DNA of 64,000 bases, taken from positions 762,501 to 826,500 of the forward strand of contig NC_018515.1 in NCBI RefSeq assembly GCF_000231385.2. The letters are read 5' to 3'. The DNA comes from Desulfosporosinus meridiei DSM 13257. GTDB taxonomy: Bacteria > Bacillota > Desulfitobacteriia > Desulfitobacteriales > Desulfitobacteriaceae. A model generated the notes under the pieces. It was not told where the DNA came from, did no database searches, and worked only from the letters and a program-made list of their open reading frames with translations. Made by a program: the position numbers and the translations under genes. This document shows positions 1-8,751 of this stretch, piece after piece (within the stretch, counting starts at the first letter, position 1; every line of letters starts with the position of its first letter).

Positions 1-55
1 ATGCTCTAAGGTGCCTCGCCGCATGCTCGAACTAAGGAGGAGAGAGGGGCCGAAA

Positions 56-1471
56 ATGTTCGAATTTGGAGAGGACAAACCGAAAGAGGAATGTGGAGTC
101 TTTGGAATCTATGCTCCTGATCAGGAGGTTGCCCGTCTTACCTATTATGGGCTTTACGCTTTACAGCACCGCGGGCAGGAAAGTGCCGGAATCGCAGTGT
201 CAAACGGACGGGGCATTAACGTGCATAAAGGAATGGGCCTGGTATCGGAAGTGTTTTCTGACAGAATAGTGGATAGTCTGAAGGGAAAAATGGCAATTGG
301 CCATGTACGTTATTCCACGACGGGATCAAGTCTGTTGGCCAATGCTCAACCTTTAGTGGTTCACTATCAAAAAGGTATGATGGCATTAGCCCATAACGGG
401 AATTTGACTAATGCCTCAGATCTCAGAGAAGAACTGGGTAAGAATGGTGCAGTCTTTCAAACCACGGTTGATAGTGAAGTGATTATTAATCTTATAACCC
501 GCTACCGTCGGGATTCCTTGGAAGATGCTTTGGTTAAGACTATGATGGATCTACGCGGAGCATATGCCTTGGTTATTTTAGCCGAGGATAAACTCTTTGG
601 GATCCGTGATTCGCTGGGTGTTCGTCCTTTATGCATTGGAAGTCTAGGGGGGCGGTATTGCCTTGCTTCGGAAAGTTGTGCTCTGGATACAATAGGGGCA
701 GAGTTTGTGAGAGATGTGGAACCCGGTGAAATTATAATAATCGATGAAGAAGGATTGCACTCACGCCGAGGCCTAATGATAACTAAGCAGGCGTCCTGTG
801 CCTTTGAATATATATATTTTGCTCGACCTGATAGTACGATGGATCAGTTGAATATTGCTGAAAGTCGGCGGCAGATGGGTATTGAACTGGCACGTGAATG
901 TCCTATAGATGCGGATCTTGTAATTGCAGTTCCAGACTCTGGCACCGCTTCAGCTCTAGGATATGCCACAGCCCTGGGAATACCCTTTGGAGAGGGGCTT
1001 ATTAAAAATCGTTATGTCGGCAGAACATTTATCCAGCCCACACAGGCTATGAGAGAAGTAGCAGTTCGTCTTAAGCTTAATGCCAATGCCAGCGTGCTTA
1101 AAGATAAACGAGTTGTAATGATCGATGATTCTATTGTCCGAGGAACCACTAGTTCCAAGTTGGTTGAAATGGTTAAGAACGCAGGTGCCAAAGAGGTACA
1201 CTTTTTAATCAGTTCTCCTCCGGTTGCTTACCCTTGCTTCTATGGTATTGACACCGCAGAACGGGAAAAGCTTATTGCCAACAAATTAGATGTTGAAGGT
1301 ATTCGAAAGTATGTTGGAGCCGATTCATTGCACTATATATCTGAGGAGGGCTTGCTTCGCGCTTTAGGGACAGAGTCTGTCTGTTTGGCATGTTTTAATG
1401 GGTCCTATCCTATCCCCGTTTCCAACTTAAACAGAGGTAAAAAGAACTTTGAATCTCAGAACATATTCTGA
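56..1471 (+). CDS. purF: Amidophosphoribosyltransferase (first step of purine synthesis)
   Basis: Transfers the amide nitrogen of glutamine to PRPP, giving phosphoribosylamine, in the cytoplasm. From ATG 56 the protein is 471 residues. A 12-residue propeptide precedes Cys13 (CGVFGI), the Ntn glutaminase nucleophile, as in the Bacillus-type enzyme. The PRPP loop (VVMIDDSIVRGTTS) lies near residues 352-365. Cysteines near 248, 394, 443 and 446 (the last two as CLAC) match the [4Fe-4S] ligands of this family. The frame is open to GTG 11, but AAGGAGG at 34-40 and the propeptide favour ATG 56. It is the first complete gene of the pur operon seen here; the upstream gene lies outside the window. Confidence 0.96.
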   Translation: MFEFGEDKPKEECGVFGIYAPDQEVARLTYYGLYALQHRGQESAGIAVSNGRGINVHKGMGLVSEVFSDRIVDSLKGKMAIGHVRYSTTGSSLLANAQPLVVHYQKGMMALAHNGNLTNASDLREELGKNGAVFQTTVDSEVIINLITRYRRDSLEDALVKTMMDLRGAYALVILAEDKLFGIRDSLGVRPLCIGSLGGRYCLASESCALDTIGAEFVRDVEPGEIIIIDEEGLHSRRGLMITKQASCAFEYIYFARPDSTMDQLNIAESRRQMGIELARECPIDADLVIAVPDSGTASALGYATALGIPFGEGLIKNRYVGRTFIQPTQAMREVAVRLKLNANASVLKDKRVVMIDDSIVRGTTSSKLVEMVKNAGAKEVHFLISSPPVAYPCFYGIDTAEREKLIANKLDVEGIRKYVGADSLHYISEEGLLRALGTESVCLACFNGSYPIPVSNLNRGKKNFESQNIF

Positions 1472-1606
1472 AGGGAATGGCCAGTCTCGGGGATTAAGAG
1501 ACTAATCCTAAGACTGAAAGTCCTTTGGACTAATTATTTAACTAACTATGGTAGAGTATAGGTAATGCTATAAGCTCTGACACATTAAGGGTAGGAGGAA
1601 TTAATC

Positions 1607-2653
1607 TTGGGATATTCTTACCGAGATGCGGGTGTTGATATTGAAGCTGGGAATGAAGTAGTAGAACGTATAAAGCCGGCGGTCGCTCGGACTCTTCGGC
1701 CGGAGGTTCTCGGCGGATTAGGCGGATTTGGCGGGCTTTTTAAACTGGATTTGGCTAAATACCCAAATCCAGTCCTCGTTTCAGGAACCGACGGAGTAGG
1801 TACGAAGCTGCGCCTCGCTTTTCAAATGAATCGGCATGATACGATTGGGCAAGATGCAGTCGCTATGTGCGTCAATGATATCTTAGTACAAGGGGCGGAG
1901 CCTTTATACTTTCTTGATTATCTAGCCGTAGGTAAAGTCGAGCCGCAAAGGCTGTCCCAGGTTGTTGAGGGGATTGCCCGAGGGTGTGAAATGGCAGGTT
2001 GTGCCTTAATTGGAGGAGAAACTGCAGAAATGCCTGGTTTCTATGCAGAAGATGAATACGATATAGCAGGATTTTCAGTGGGCGTGGTGAATGAAGATAA
2101 GTTAATAGACGGCTCAAAAATTCGAGTAGGAGATATCCTTATCGGTTTGCCTTCTTCCGGTCTACATAGTAATGGGTACTCCCTAGCCCGAAAAATCTTT
2201 GCCCCCTATTCCTTAGATGAAAAATTCCCTGAGTTAGGGGAATCTCTTGGGGATGCCTTACTGCGCCCAACCCGAATTTATGTTAAATCAATTTTATCCC
2301 TTCTTTCTGGAGTAGAGATACTTGGAATGGCTCATATTACTGGAGGTGGGTTAACAGATAACGTTCCACGGGTTTTACCGGCAGGTCTAGGGGCTAAAAT
2401 TGATACTACAAAATGGGAGCGTCCTTCAATCTTTTCGCTGATTCAACGTTTAGGAGATGTTGCCTGGACAGAAATGTATCGGACGTTCAATATGGGAGTT
2501 GGTTTTGTACTTGTTGTACGTGCGGAAGATGAGAGTCTGGTGCGACAAAAACTCGATGAATTGGGTGAAAAAAGCTTTGTTTTAGGGAGTGTCATAATGG
2601 GAGAAGGGGTGGCTTATGAGGACGGCAATACTGGCATCGGGCCGAGGGAGTAA
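1607..2653 (+). CDS. purM: Phosphoribosylformylglycinamidine cyclo-ligase (AIR synthetase)
   Basis: ATP-dependent closure of FGAM to aminoimidazole ribotide. The 348-residue protein has the normal family length and the conserved segments [25 protein letters not shown] and [10 protein letters not shown]. The start is TTG at 1607, set by AGGAGG at 1593-1598 with 8 bases of spacing. A 135-base gap separates it from purF; it holds two small inverted repeats (AGTCTC/GAGACT and AGTCC/GGACT), which could form hairpins of unknown role. Its 3' end overlaps purN by 38 bases, implying translational coupling. Confidence 0.96.
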   Translation: MGYSYRDAGVDIEAGNEVVERIKPAVARTLRPEVLGGLGGFGGLFKLDLAKYPNPVLVSGTDGVGTKLRLAFQMNRHDTIGQDAVAMCVNDILVQGAEPLYFLDYLAVGKVEPQRLSQVVEGIARGCEMAGCALIGGETAEMPGFYAEDEYDIAGFSVGVVNEDKLIDGSKIRVGDILIGLPSSGLHSNGYSLARKIFAPYSLDEKFPELGESLGDALLRPTRIYVKSILSLLSGVEILGMAHITGGGLTDNVPRVLPAGLGAKIDTTKWERPSIFSLIQRLGDVAWTEMYRTFNMGVGFVLVVRAEDESLVRQKLDELGEKSFVLGSVIMGEGVAYEDGNTGIGPRE

Positions 2654-3233
2654 TCTTCAAGCACTAATCAAAGCCTATCAAAGTGGCAGTCTGCCTATCC
2701 GGATTGTGGCAGTTGGATCGGACTCTCCAGGGGCCGGCGCACTTATGCGCGCTGAAGAGGCGGGAATCCCAAGTCGTGTTTTTTCCATCAATCAGTACCT
2801 CCATCGTCAAGCCCAAGAGGCAGATATCTTAAATTGGATGGGTGAAAATGAGGTAGAACTTTTACTCTTGGCTGGGTATATGAGGGTTCTTAGTCCTTCG
2901 TTTATGAGAGAAGTTCCTTTTCCAATTCTTAATATCCATCCCTCCTTATTGCCTGCTTTTCCGGGTCTGCATGCTCAACGTCAGGCGCTTGAATATGGGG
3001 TTAAAGTAAGTGGCTGTACTGTACACTTTGTAGATGAAGGCTTGGATAGTGGTCCGATTATTTTACAAGAAGCCGTACCCGTGCTCCATGAGGATACGGA
3101 AGAGAGCTTGTCTCAGAGAATTTTAGCGGTGGAACACCGTCTCTATCCGGAAGCCGTTCGCTTGCTAGCCTTAGGGCAAGTTAAACGGTCTGGACGAAGA
3201 GTACAGATTTTGCAACAGGAGGAATTGAGATGA
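2616..3233 (+). CDS. purN: Phosphoribosylglycinamide formyltransferase (folate-dependent)
   Basis: Transfers a formyl group from 10-formyl-THF to GAR. The 205-residue protein begins [13 protein letters not shown], the phosphate-binding start of PurN. It carries the catalytic region [12 protein letters not shown] (Asn and His) and the downstream Asp in [12 protein letters not shown] 2616 lies inside purM, 38 bases before its stop, so expression probably depends on purM translation. The stop overlaps the purH start as ATGA. No formate-dependent PurT is seen in the window. Confidence 0.95.
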   Translation: MRTAILASGRGSNLQALIKAYQSGSLPIRIVAVGSDSPGAGALMRAEEAGIPSRVFSINQYLHRQAQEADILNWMGENEVELLLLAGYMRVLSPSFMREVPFPILNIHPSLLPAFPGLHAQRQALEYGVKVSGCTVHFVDEGLDSGPIILQEAVPVLHEDTEESLSQRILAVEHRLYPEAVRLLALGQVKRSGRRVQILQQEELR

Positions 3234-4774
3234 AGCGAAGAGCAATCATAAGCGTTTCAGACAAAACGGGTATTGTTTCCTTTGCCCGTGAACTTGTAGA
3301 TATCGGCTTTGAGTTAATATCTACCGGAGGAACTTATAAAGCATTAGATGAGGCTAATATTCCGGTCAAATATGTGAGTGAGGTCACTGGATTTCCTGAA
3401 GTTCTAGATGGCAGAGTTAAGACCCTCCACCCGTTAATTCACGGGGGAATTTTAGCTCGCGATAGTGTCAAACACATGGAGCAAATGGAGAAAAACGGAA
3501 TCAAATATATTGATTTAGTAGTTGTTAATCTTTATCCATTTCGGGAGACTATAGCGAAGCCTGGAGTTAGTTTTGAAGAAGCTATAGAAAACATTGATGT
3601 TGGTGGGCCAACGATGGTGCGCGCAGCAGCTAAGAATCACGGACGGGTTACAGTTATCGTAAATCCAGAATCTTATGAAGAAGTATTAAGTGTGCTTCGA
3701 GAAGCAGGAACAGTTCCCGCCGGTATGAGGAAGAGACTGGCTGCTGAAGCCTTTTCCCATACTGCCGAATATGATCGTCTAATTGCCGGGTATTTAGAGC
3801 GGCAACTTGAACCACCGGATACATTTCCGGAGACACTGCGTATAACTGCCCAAAAAGTTCAAGAGCTTCGTTACGGCGAAAATCCACAGCAAAAGGCTGC
3901 CTTCTATATCAATGCTGAGGCTGGGGTAGGGACACTTGCCAACGGAAAACAACTTCAAGGGAAAGAACTTTCCTATAATAATTGGATCGATATGAACGCT
4001 GCTTGGAAGCTCGTGCGGGAATTTGAAACTTGTGCAGCTGCAATCATCAAACATACCAACCCTTGTGGAGTGGCAATGGGCAAGACCCCTCTTGAGGCTT
4101 ATGAAAGTGCCTTTGCCGCAGACCCAATCTCTGCTTTTGGTGGGATTATCGCTTTTAATCGTGTAGTAGATACAGCGTGTGCCGAAGCGCTTAAAGAGCG
4201 ATTCTATGAGGTTATAATCGCGCCTGACTTTAGTCCGGAAGCACGAGAGATTCTTAGCTCTAAAACAAATCTACGACTCTTTGTGGTAGGAAGAGGAGAA
4301 TTGGGCAAAGTCATGTCCGGTTGGGTTTATAGAAGTGTTGAAGGCGGTTACCTTGTCCAAGAGATTGATCGAGGGACTACTCCGGTATCTGAATGGGAGT
4401 TTGTGACAGAGCAAAAGCCTACGGAAGAAGATTTGGTCGCTCTTGATTTTGCCTGGCGCATTGTCAAGCATGTCAAGTCAAATGCTATCGTTGTAGCTGA
4501 TCACAAGCGCACTCTGGGAGTTGGAGCCGGGCAGATGAACCGGGTGGGCTCCGTTAAGATTGCACTTGATCAAGCTGGAGATGCCGCCAACGGAGCTTAT
4601 TTAGCTTCGGATGCATTCTTTCCATTCCCGGACTCTATTGAAGAGGCTGCCCGTGCCGGGATTCGCGCAATTGTTCAGCCTGGAGGATCTGTTAGGGATG
4701 AGGCTGTAATTGAAGCAGCAAATCGTTTGAATATGATCATGGTCTTTACCCATCGCAGACATTTTCAGCATTAG
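3230..4774 (+). CDS. purH: Bifunctional AICAR formyltransferase / IMP cyclohydrolase
   Basis: Catalyses the last two steps to IMP. The N-terminal roughly 150 residues are the MGS-like IMP cyclohydrolase domain (ISVSDKTGIVSFARELV, STGGTYKAL, GRVKTLHP). The rest is the AICAR formyltransferase domain with IKHTNPCGVA and SNAIVVADH. At 514 residues it is full length. AGGAGG at 3217-3222 sets ATG 3230, overlapping the purN stop. It also recycles the AICAR released by HisH/HisF, encoded about 25 kb downstream. A weak 5-bp hairpin followed by a T run (4787-4808) lies in the short gap before purD. Confidence 0.96.
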   Translation: MKRRAIISVSDKTGIVSFARELVDIGFELISTGGTYKALDEANIPVKYVSEVTGFPEVLDGRVKTLHPLIHGGILARDSVKHMEQMEKNGIKYIDLVVVNLYPFRETIAKPGVSFEEAIENIDVGGPTMVRAAAKNHGRVTVIVNPESYEEVLSVLREAGTVPAGMRKRLAAEAFSHTAEYDRLIAGYLERQLEPPDTFPETLRITAQKVQELRYGENPQQKAAFYINAEAGVGTLANGKQLQGKELSYNNWIDMNAAWKLVREFETCAAAIIKHTNPCGVAMGKTPLEAYESAFAADPISAFGGIIAFNRVVDTACAEALKERFYEVIIAPDFSPEAREILSSKTNLRLFVVGRGELGKVMSGWVYRSVEGGYLVQEIDRGTTPVSEWEFVTEQKPTEEDLVALDFAWRIVKHVKSNAIVVADHKRTLGVGAGQMNRVGSVKIALDQAGDAANGAYLASDAFFPFPDSIEEAARAGIRAIVQPGGSVRDEAVIEAANRLNMIMVFTHRRHFQH

Positions 4775-4850
4775 TTAGCATTTTTAACTGATTTAGTTCA
4801 GTCTTTTTTGGGAACGATAGTTTCTGCTAAATGATGAGTGGGGTGAAAAG

Positions 4851-6113
4851 GTGAAGAAGCATCGGGTTTTAATAATCGGCAGCGGTGGTCGTGAACATGC
4901 ACTGGCTTGGAAGTTGGCCCAAAGCCCTGAACTTGAACGTTTATATGTAGCGCCGGGAAATGCCGGCACTGAGTACTGGAATGTTCCAATTTCCGCACAA
5001 GACATTGGGGCACTGGTGGAATTTGCAGTTAATGAAAAAATTGATCTAACGGTTGTTGGTCCGGAGGATCCTTTGAGCATAGGCGTCGTAGATGCTTTTC
5101 AGGAGGCAGGTCTGCGAATTTTTGGCCCCTCAAAGGCTGCCGCTCAGTTGGAAGGCAGTAAATCCTTTGCCAAGATGATTATGCAAAGTGCTAATATCCC
5201 AACAGCACAGTGTCAAGTTTTTGAAGATCCAATCCAGGCCAAACAGTATATCGAAACCATTGGGGCCCCTTGTGTCTTAAAAGCGGATGGATTAGCCGCC
5301 GGCAAGGGAGTTATAGTGGCAATGGATTTGATAACTGCTCTACAAGCAGTGGATGAAATAATGGATGGCAGTTTTGGTTCTGCCGGCAAAAAACTGCTGG
5401 TTGAGGAGTTTCTAGAAGGGCAAGAAGTAAGTTTGCTATGTTTTTCAGATGGAGTCACAGCTTTGCCGATGGTTCCTGTTCAGGATCACAAACGGGCCTT
5501 GGATAATGACCTAGGACTGAACACCGGAGGTATGGGGACTTATAGCCCACCACCAATCTGGACGACTGAACTTGAAGCAACAGTTATGCACGATCTTGTT
5601 TTACCATCTCTCAAGATTATGCAAGAGCAAGGAACTCCTTTTGTCGGTGTATTATTTTTAGGGCTCATGTTAACAAAGCAGGGGCCTAAACTTCTGGAAT
5701 ACAACGTTCGTTTTGGGGATCCGGAAACTCAAGTTGTAATGAAACGACTTAAATCAGATCTTCTGCCTATTCTTTGGTCATGTACAGAAACAAATCTCTC
5801 TAAGGTTCAATTAAATTGGAAAGAAGAGGTTGCAGTTTGTGTTGTAATGGCTGCGGAGGGTTATCCAATAACTTACACAAAAGGAATACCAATCAGATTA
5901 CCTGAAGAGAGTGATCCGGATGTAGTAGTCTTCCATGCAGGAACCGGAATTAATGAAGGCCAGCTTGTAAGTAATGGGGGCCGGGTTTTGGGCATAACAT
6001 CGGAGGGTAAAACTTTGCAAGAGGCTCGTGAAAAAGCTTATTCTCTGATTAATAAAATCGATTTCCCCAAAGCCCATTTTCGCAGAGATATTGGAGTTAA
6101 AGGGTTGAACTAA
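4851..6113 (+). CDS. purD: Phosphoribosylamine-glycine ligase (GAR synthetase)
   Basis: ATP-grasp ligase joining phosphoribosylamine and glycine. It is 420 residues, normal for PurD, and starts at GTG 4851 with the typical N-terminus VLIIGSGGREHALAWKL. ATP-grasp features include LKADGLAAGKGV, LLVEEFLEGQEVS, HKRALDNDLGLNTGGMGTYSP and the metal-binding YNVRFGDPETQ. The start has only a modest GGGGTG upstream. It is the last gene of the operon and is followed about 150 bases later by a strong terminator. Confidence 0.95.
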   Translation: MKKHRVLIIGSGGREHALAWKLAQSPELERLYVAPGNAGTEYWNVPISAQDIGALVEFAVNEKIDLTVVGPEDPLSIGVVDAFQEAGLRIFGPSKAAAQLEGSKSFAKMIMQSANIPTAQCQVFEDPIQAKQYIETIGAPCVLKADGLAAGKGVIVAMDLITALQAVDEIMDGSFGSAGKKLLVEEFLEGQEVSLLCFSDGVTALPMVPVQDHKRALDNDLGLNTGGMGTYSPPPIWTTELEATVMHDLVLPSLKIMQEQGTPFVGVLFLGLMLTKQGPKLLEYNVRFGDPETQVVMKRLKSDLLPILWSCTETNLSKVQLNWKEEVAVCVVMAAEGYPITYTKGIPIRLPEESDPDVVVFHAGTGINEGQLVSNGGRVLGITSEGKTLQEAREKAYSLINKIDFPKAHFRRDIGVKGLN

Positions 6114-6261
6114 AATTTCCAGTTTTATGTTTAACACATTCTTCACACAAAGTTCATGGTAATGTAACAGTGATCATCTATACTAAACTCAGTAGACAAT
6201 GATTATCCGTTTTTTAGCGGTTAATATAAATTCTTTCTCATTTTTCTCCCCTTCTTTCTTT

Positions 6262-6292
6262 TCCCCTCTATCGAAATGGAGGGGATTTTTTA
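6262..6292 (+). terminator. Rho-independent terminator of the pur operon
   Basis: A 9-bp stem (6262-6270 pairing with 6277-6285, core CCCCTC/GAGGGG, one G-U pair) with a six-base loop is followed by a run of six T. Confidence 0.85.
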
Positions 6293-6370
6293 TTATTCGG
6301 ATTTATAACCTCTCATTACTTGATTTCCGAAGATCTTTTCTGTTCATTGACTATAGGGAAAAATTACAGA

Positions 6371-6412
6371 GAACAAGGATCTTGCCTGACGAAGGTAAGA
6401 TCCTTGTTCTTT
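6371..6412. other. Long hairpin (16-bp stem), role unknown
   Basis: 6371-6386 pairs with 6394-6409 with a single G-U pair and a 7-base loop. It lies about 80 bases beyond the pur terminator, with no gene immediately upstream on either strand. The 3' side has only a short TTTG, so termination would be weak. It may belong to an untranslated small RNA or be a degenerate mobile repeat. Confidence 0.5.
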
Positions 6413-6777
6413 GCCCAAAGGTCAACTGTCTTGGGGCTAGTCATAGCTACTGGGATTTTCTTAGATATGTCGTGATGGATTTAACTGCTGCTTAATGGCT
6501 GATCCGAGGTAAGATTCTACTCGGTGAGGTATTAAAACATTTTGGACATACATAAATTGGACTTGTTGCTGCCGGGATTATGTTAATATTTAGGATTTGA
6601 GCCGTATACTGAATCCATTTACTTAAGTGATCCAGGCACTGACAATTAGGACAACTTAACAACACTCGTCTTCACTTCCTCGAGATTAGTGTATGAACAC
6701 CCTAAGGAAAGTGTGACCTCGCCAAGTCTATCTCCATATAATAAAGGCAGGACTCTTAATAAGAAGGTGAGAAGGGA

Positions 6778-7332
6778 ATGTTTAATTATAGTAAGCGTTT
6801 GTTTTATCCGATTCATGTTGAACGAGAAGATCCGGCATTTGCCAAATTGCTCATAGAACATTATTCAGGTATAGATGGTGAATTATCATCTGCCCTACAA
6901 TACTTTCACCAAAGATCTTTTATATCTAACCGGCATATCCGTGAGTTGTTAGGCATTATCACTGCGGAAGAATTTGGGCATATGGAGTTAATTTCGGTAG
7001 CCGTAAGTAAATTAGGAGGGCCACCATTAACTTTGCTGAATGCTCAAGATGCTCTAAAGGAAATTAAGCACATTGATCAGAGTTTTGATCTCAATAAACT
7101 TTTGCAAATGGATATACAGGCAGAAACAAGAGCGATTCGCTTATATAAGCAACATTTGGAATTAACTAATGATGTAAACATGAAGAAAATGATTAAGTTT
7201 CTGATTGGCAGAGAAGATGTACATAAATACTTATTGAAAAAGGCCCAAAGGTTAGTTCGGGAAAACGGAACTCCAGAGGATTTTAATGAGCTTATCTACG
7301 ACTATAAAATGAGTTTGCAAGTTCTGAAATGA
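6778..7332 (+). CDS. CotJC-like manganese catalase family protein (spore coat type)
   Basis: The 184-residue protein resembles CotJC of Bacillus, a spore-coat protein of the di-manganese catalase family (usual length about 190). The IEHYSGIDGELSSALQYFHQR segment and TAEEFGHMELI supply Glu and Glu-His ligands of the ferritin-like four-helix fold. Later Glu (QAETRAI) and Glu/His (GREDVHKY) residues complete the set. It has a GAGAAGGGA ribosome site before ATG 6778. Unlike cotJABC operons it is alone, with no cotJA or cotJB. Whether it disproportionates peroxide cannot be told from sequence. It ends at a bidirectional terminator. Confidence 0.8.
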   Translation: MFNYSKRLFYPIHVEREDPAFAKLLIEHYSGIDGELSSALQYFHQRSFISNRHIRELLGIITAEEFGHMELISVAVSKLGGPPLTLLNAQDALKEIKHIDQSFDLNKLLQMDIQAETRAIRLYKQHLELTNDVNMKKMIKFLIGREDVHKYLLKKAQRLVRENGTPEDFNELIYDYKMSLQVLK

Positions 7333-7370
7333 AATATTCAATTTAGATAGATTCAGTAATAGGATGAAAA

Positions 7371-7398
7371 AAAGTCGGCTGATAAAGCCGACTTTAGT
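7371..7398. terminator. Bidirectional terminator
   Basis: A perfect 9-bp stem (AAAGTCGGC at 7371-7379 pairing with GCCGACTTT at 7387-7395, 7-base loop) lies between convergent genes. The A run upstream gives a T run on the minus strand. It overlaps the stop codon of the minus-strand gene. Confidence 0.85.
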
Positions 7399-7714
7399 AT
7401 TTAATAATCCAATCAGAAATCATTAATCGTTCGGAAAAACCAAATCCTTCAGTATCGATAGTAAGGTGTGATTTGTGAATTAGATCACGATCATAGAAAA
7501 CAGTAATCCCTTCTGTATTAAACTGGTAGTAGTTTTCAGGTTTTCTAGGACTTCCTTTTCGTACAGTAGGAGGAGTAGAAAGGGGGATACAACATTGTGT
7601 GACAACCAGACGTTTTATGTAAAGGTTATTTTTTTTGGCTTTCTGGAGGAATTTTAAGGCGTTTTGTGTAATGTAAATAATCATATTCTTACTTGTTATA
7701 CGGTTAGGATCCAA
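7394..7714 (-). CDS. CC/Se-motif family protein (HesB-like small protein, cysteine form)
   Basis: A 106-residue protein with TQCC near residues 39-42, followed by P-rich, P-x-V-x-x-G-x-P spacing and a GITVFYD strand. This resembles the HesB-like 'CC/Se motif' family, in which one cysteine of the pair is often selenocysteine. Here both positions are Cys. The start is TTG 7714, fixed by AAGGAGG at 7725-7731 (complement). The function of the family is unknown to me. It stands alone on the minus strand and shares a terminator with the catalase-like gene. Family assignment is from memory of the motif pattern. Confidence 0.65.
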   Translation of the reverse strand: MDPNRITSKNMIIYITQNALKFLQKAKKNNLYIKRLVVTQCCIPLSTPPTVRKGSPRKPENYYQFNTEGITVFYDRDLIHKSHLTIDTEGFGFSERLMISDWIIKY

Positions 7715-7845
7715 CGTAGATTCACCTCCTTGACGTTGCCATACCTTATTCTATCATTTTTGTCTTTGCTTGCAAGAGATTGAGGGTCAAGTTTAGATAA
7801 GATCGCACTCCAACGAAACTTAGGGTAATTATGCTTAAGGGCTAG

Positions 7846-8574
7846 TTAGTTTGTGATGGGAACAATATTTTGTTTGTCTTCCATAAAGCTTTTTAAAGAA
7901 ACGTGAAGCTCGTTATCATTATTTACAGAGGCAAAGAAAATATCTGCGGGAGTTTTAATGTTCAGCGTGGCTAATTGTTGCTCTAGCCAGTCTTCGGAAA
8001 GATCAAGCTTCTTTAAGACATTTCCATAGATTTCACCGTCGATAATGATAGGGTAGGAAAGAGAAGAGCCTACTTTTGTTAGATTCATATCTTCAAGGGT
8101 AACTAAATCTTTATTTGCATGTTTTAAAACAGATAAATTACCGTTTGCCTCTATAATGCCTATCTGTACATCACTTATATTAAAGACATCCTTCTCACGA
8201 AGCATCTGCAGAATATTGTCGATGGAAAATCGAATTTTTTTAAGGTTGCTCATAATCAATTGTCCGTCTTGAATTACAATTGTAGGCTCAAAAGTAATTA
8301 AGTGTCCAAATTTTCGATGCTTAATTGCTGAGTTGGTTATGACCTTTTGAAAAAGACCGATTAAAATAATTGCTACTGCAGTATGTATGTGAGAAATGCT
8401 GGGGTCAGCTAGGTCAGCACCTGTTATTGCTCCCAAAGTAATAATAACCAGAAAGTCGAAAACTGGAAGTTCCCCTATAGCACGCTTTCCCATATATAGA
8501 GTAACAATCAAAAGTAAAGGTATTATTGTAAAGATCCGTCCCACTACGACGAGAAGCTCTTTGATTAATTCCAT
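7846..8574 (-). CDS. DUF421 (YetF-type) membrane protein
   Basis: Predicted 242-residue inner-membrane protein with about three N-terminal transmembrane segments (RIFTIIPLLLIVTLYMGKRAIGEL, then FLVIITLGAITGADLA and HTAVAIILIGL written in part) and a soluble C-terminal alpha/beta region. This architecture, with the KRxxGEL and T.GA..AD motifs, is typical of DUF421/YetF proteins, whose role is poorly defined. I place the start at ATG 8574 rather than TTG 8592, because GGAAGGAAG, which would encode residues 2-4 of the longer form, is a good ribosome site 7 bases from that ATG. It appears monocistronic. Confidence 0.8.
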   Translation of the reverse strand: MELIKELLVVVGRIFTIIPLLLIVTLYMGKRAIGELPVFDFLVIITLGAITGADLADPSISHIHTAVAIILIGLFQKVITNSAIKHRKFGHLITFEPTIVIQDGQLIMSNLKKIRFSIDNILQMLREKDVFNISDVQIGIIEANGNLSVLKHANKDLVTLEDMNLTKVGSSLSYPIIIDGEIYGNVLKKLDLSEDWLEQQLATLNIKTPADIFFASVNNDNELHVSLKSFMEDKQNIVPITN

Positions 8575-8751
8575 TAATTCACTTCCTTCCAAAACTAGGC
8601 CCTATCTAAATGTTTTCAAGATCGATTGACAATATGGATTAGAAAAACGAGCAAATTGCTAAAACACGAAGAGGTGGTCATTTAATTGTCTCTCTGGTTT
8701 GTTAGAATTGTAATTGTAAAAAATGCTTGGTGAAGGGAAAGATTTTAAACT

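Larger units (their letters stand above)
6114..6777. other. Gene-free stretch between purD and the catalase gene
   Basis: I see no convincing gene in these 664 bases. A 98-codon open frame starting at 6199 is crossed by both hairpins, has no good ribosome-binding site and an odd composition, so I do not call it. The region holds the pur terminator (6262-6292), a second long hairpin (6371-6409), a short inverted repeat CCGAG/CTCGG near 6500, and the upstream region of the downstream gene. CATATAATA at 6735-6743 could be a promoter -10 element of a sporulation or vegetative sigma factor, but I found no clear -35. Confidence 0.5.

Noticed and set aside
1538-1548. ACTAACTA before purM as part of the his motif
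   Set aside because: Only 8 bases match, there is no inverted-repeat partner, and it is not placed after a -10 element as in the his promoters.
6199-6495. 98-codon open frame between purD and the catalase-like gene
   Set aside because: It runs through a terminator and another long hairpin, has no ribosome site before its ATG and an unusual Phe/Ser-rich composition; it reads as non-coding.
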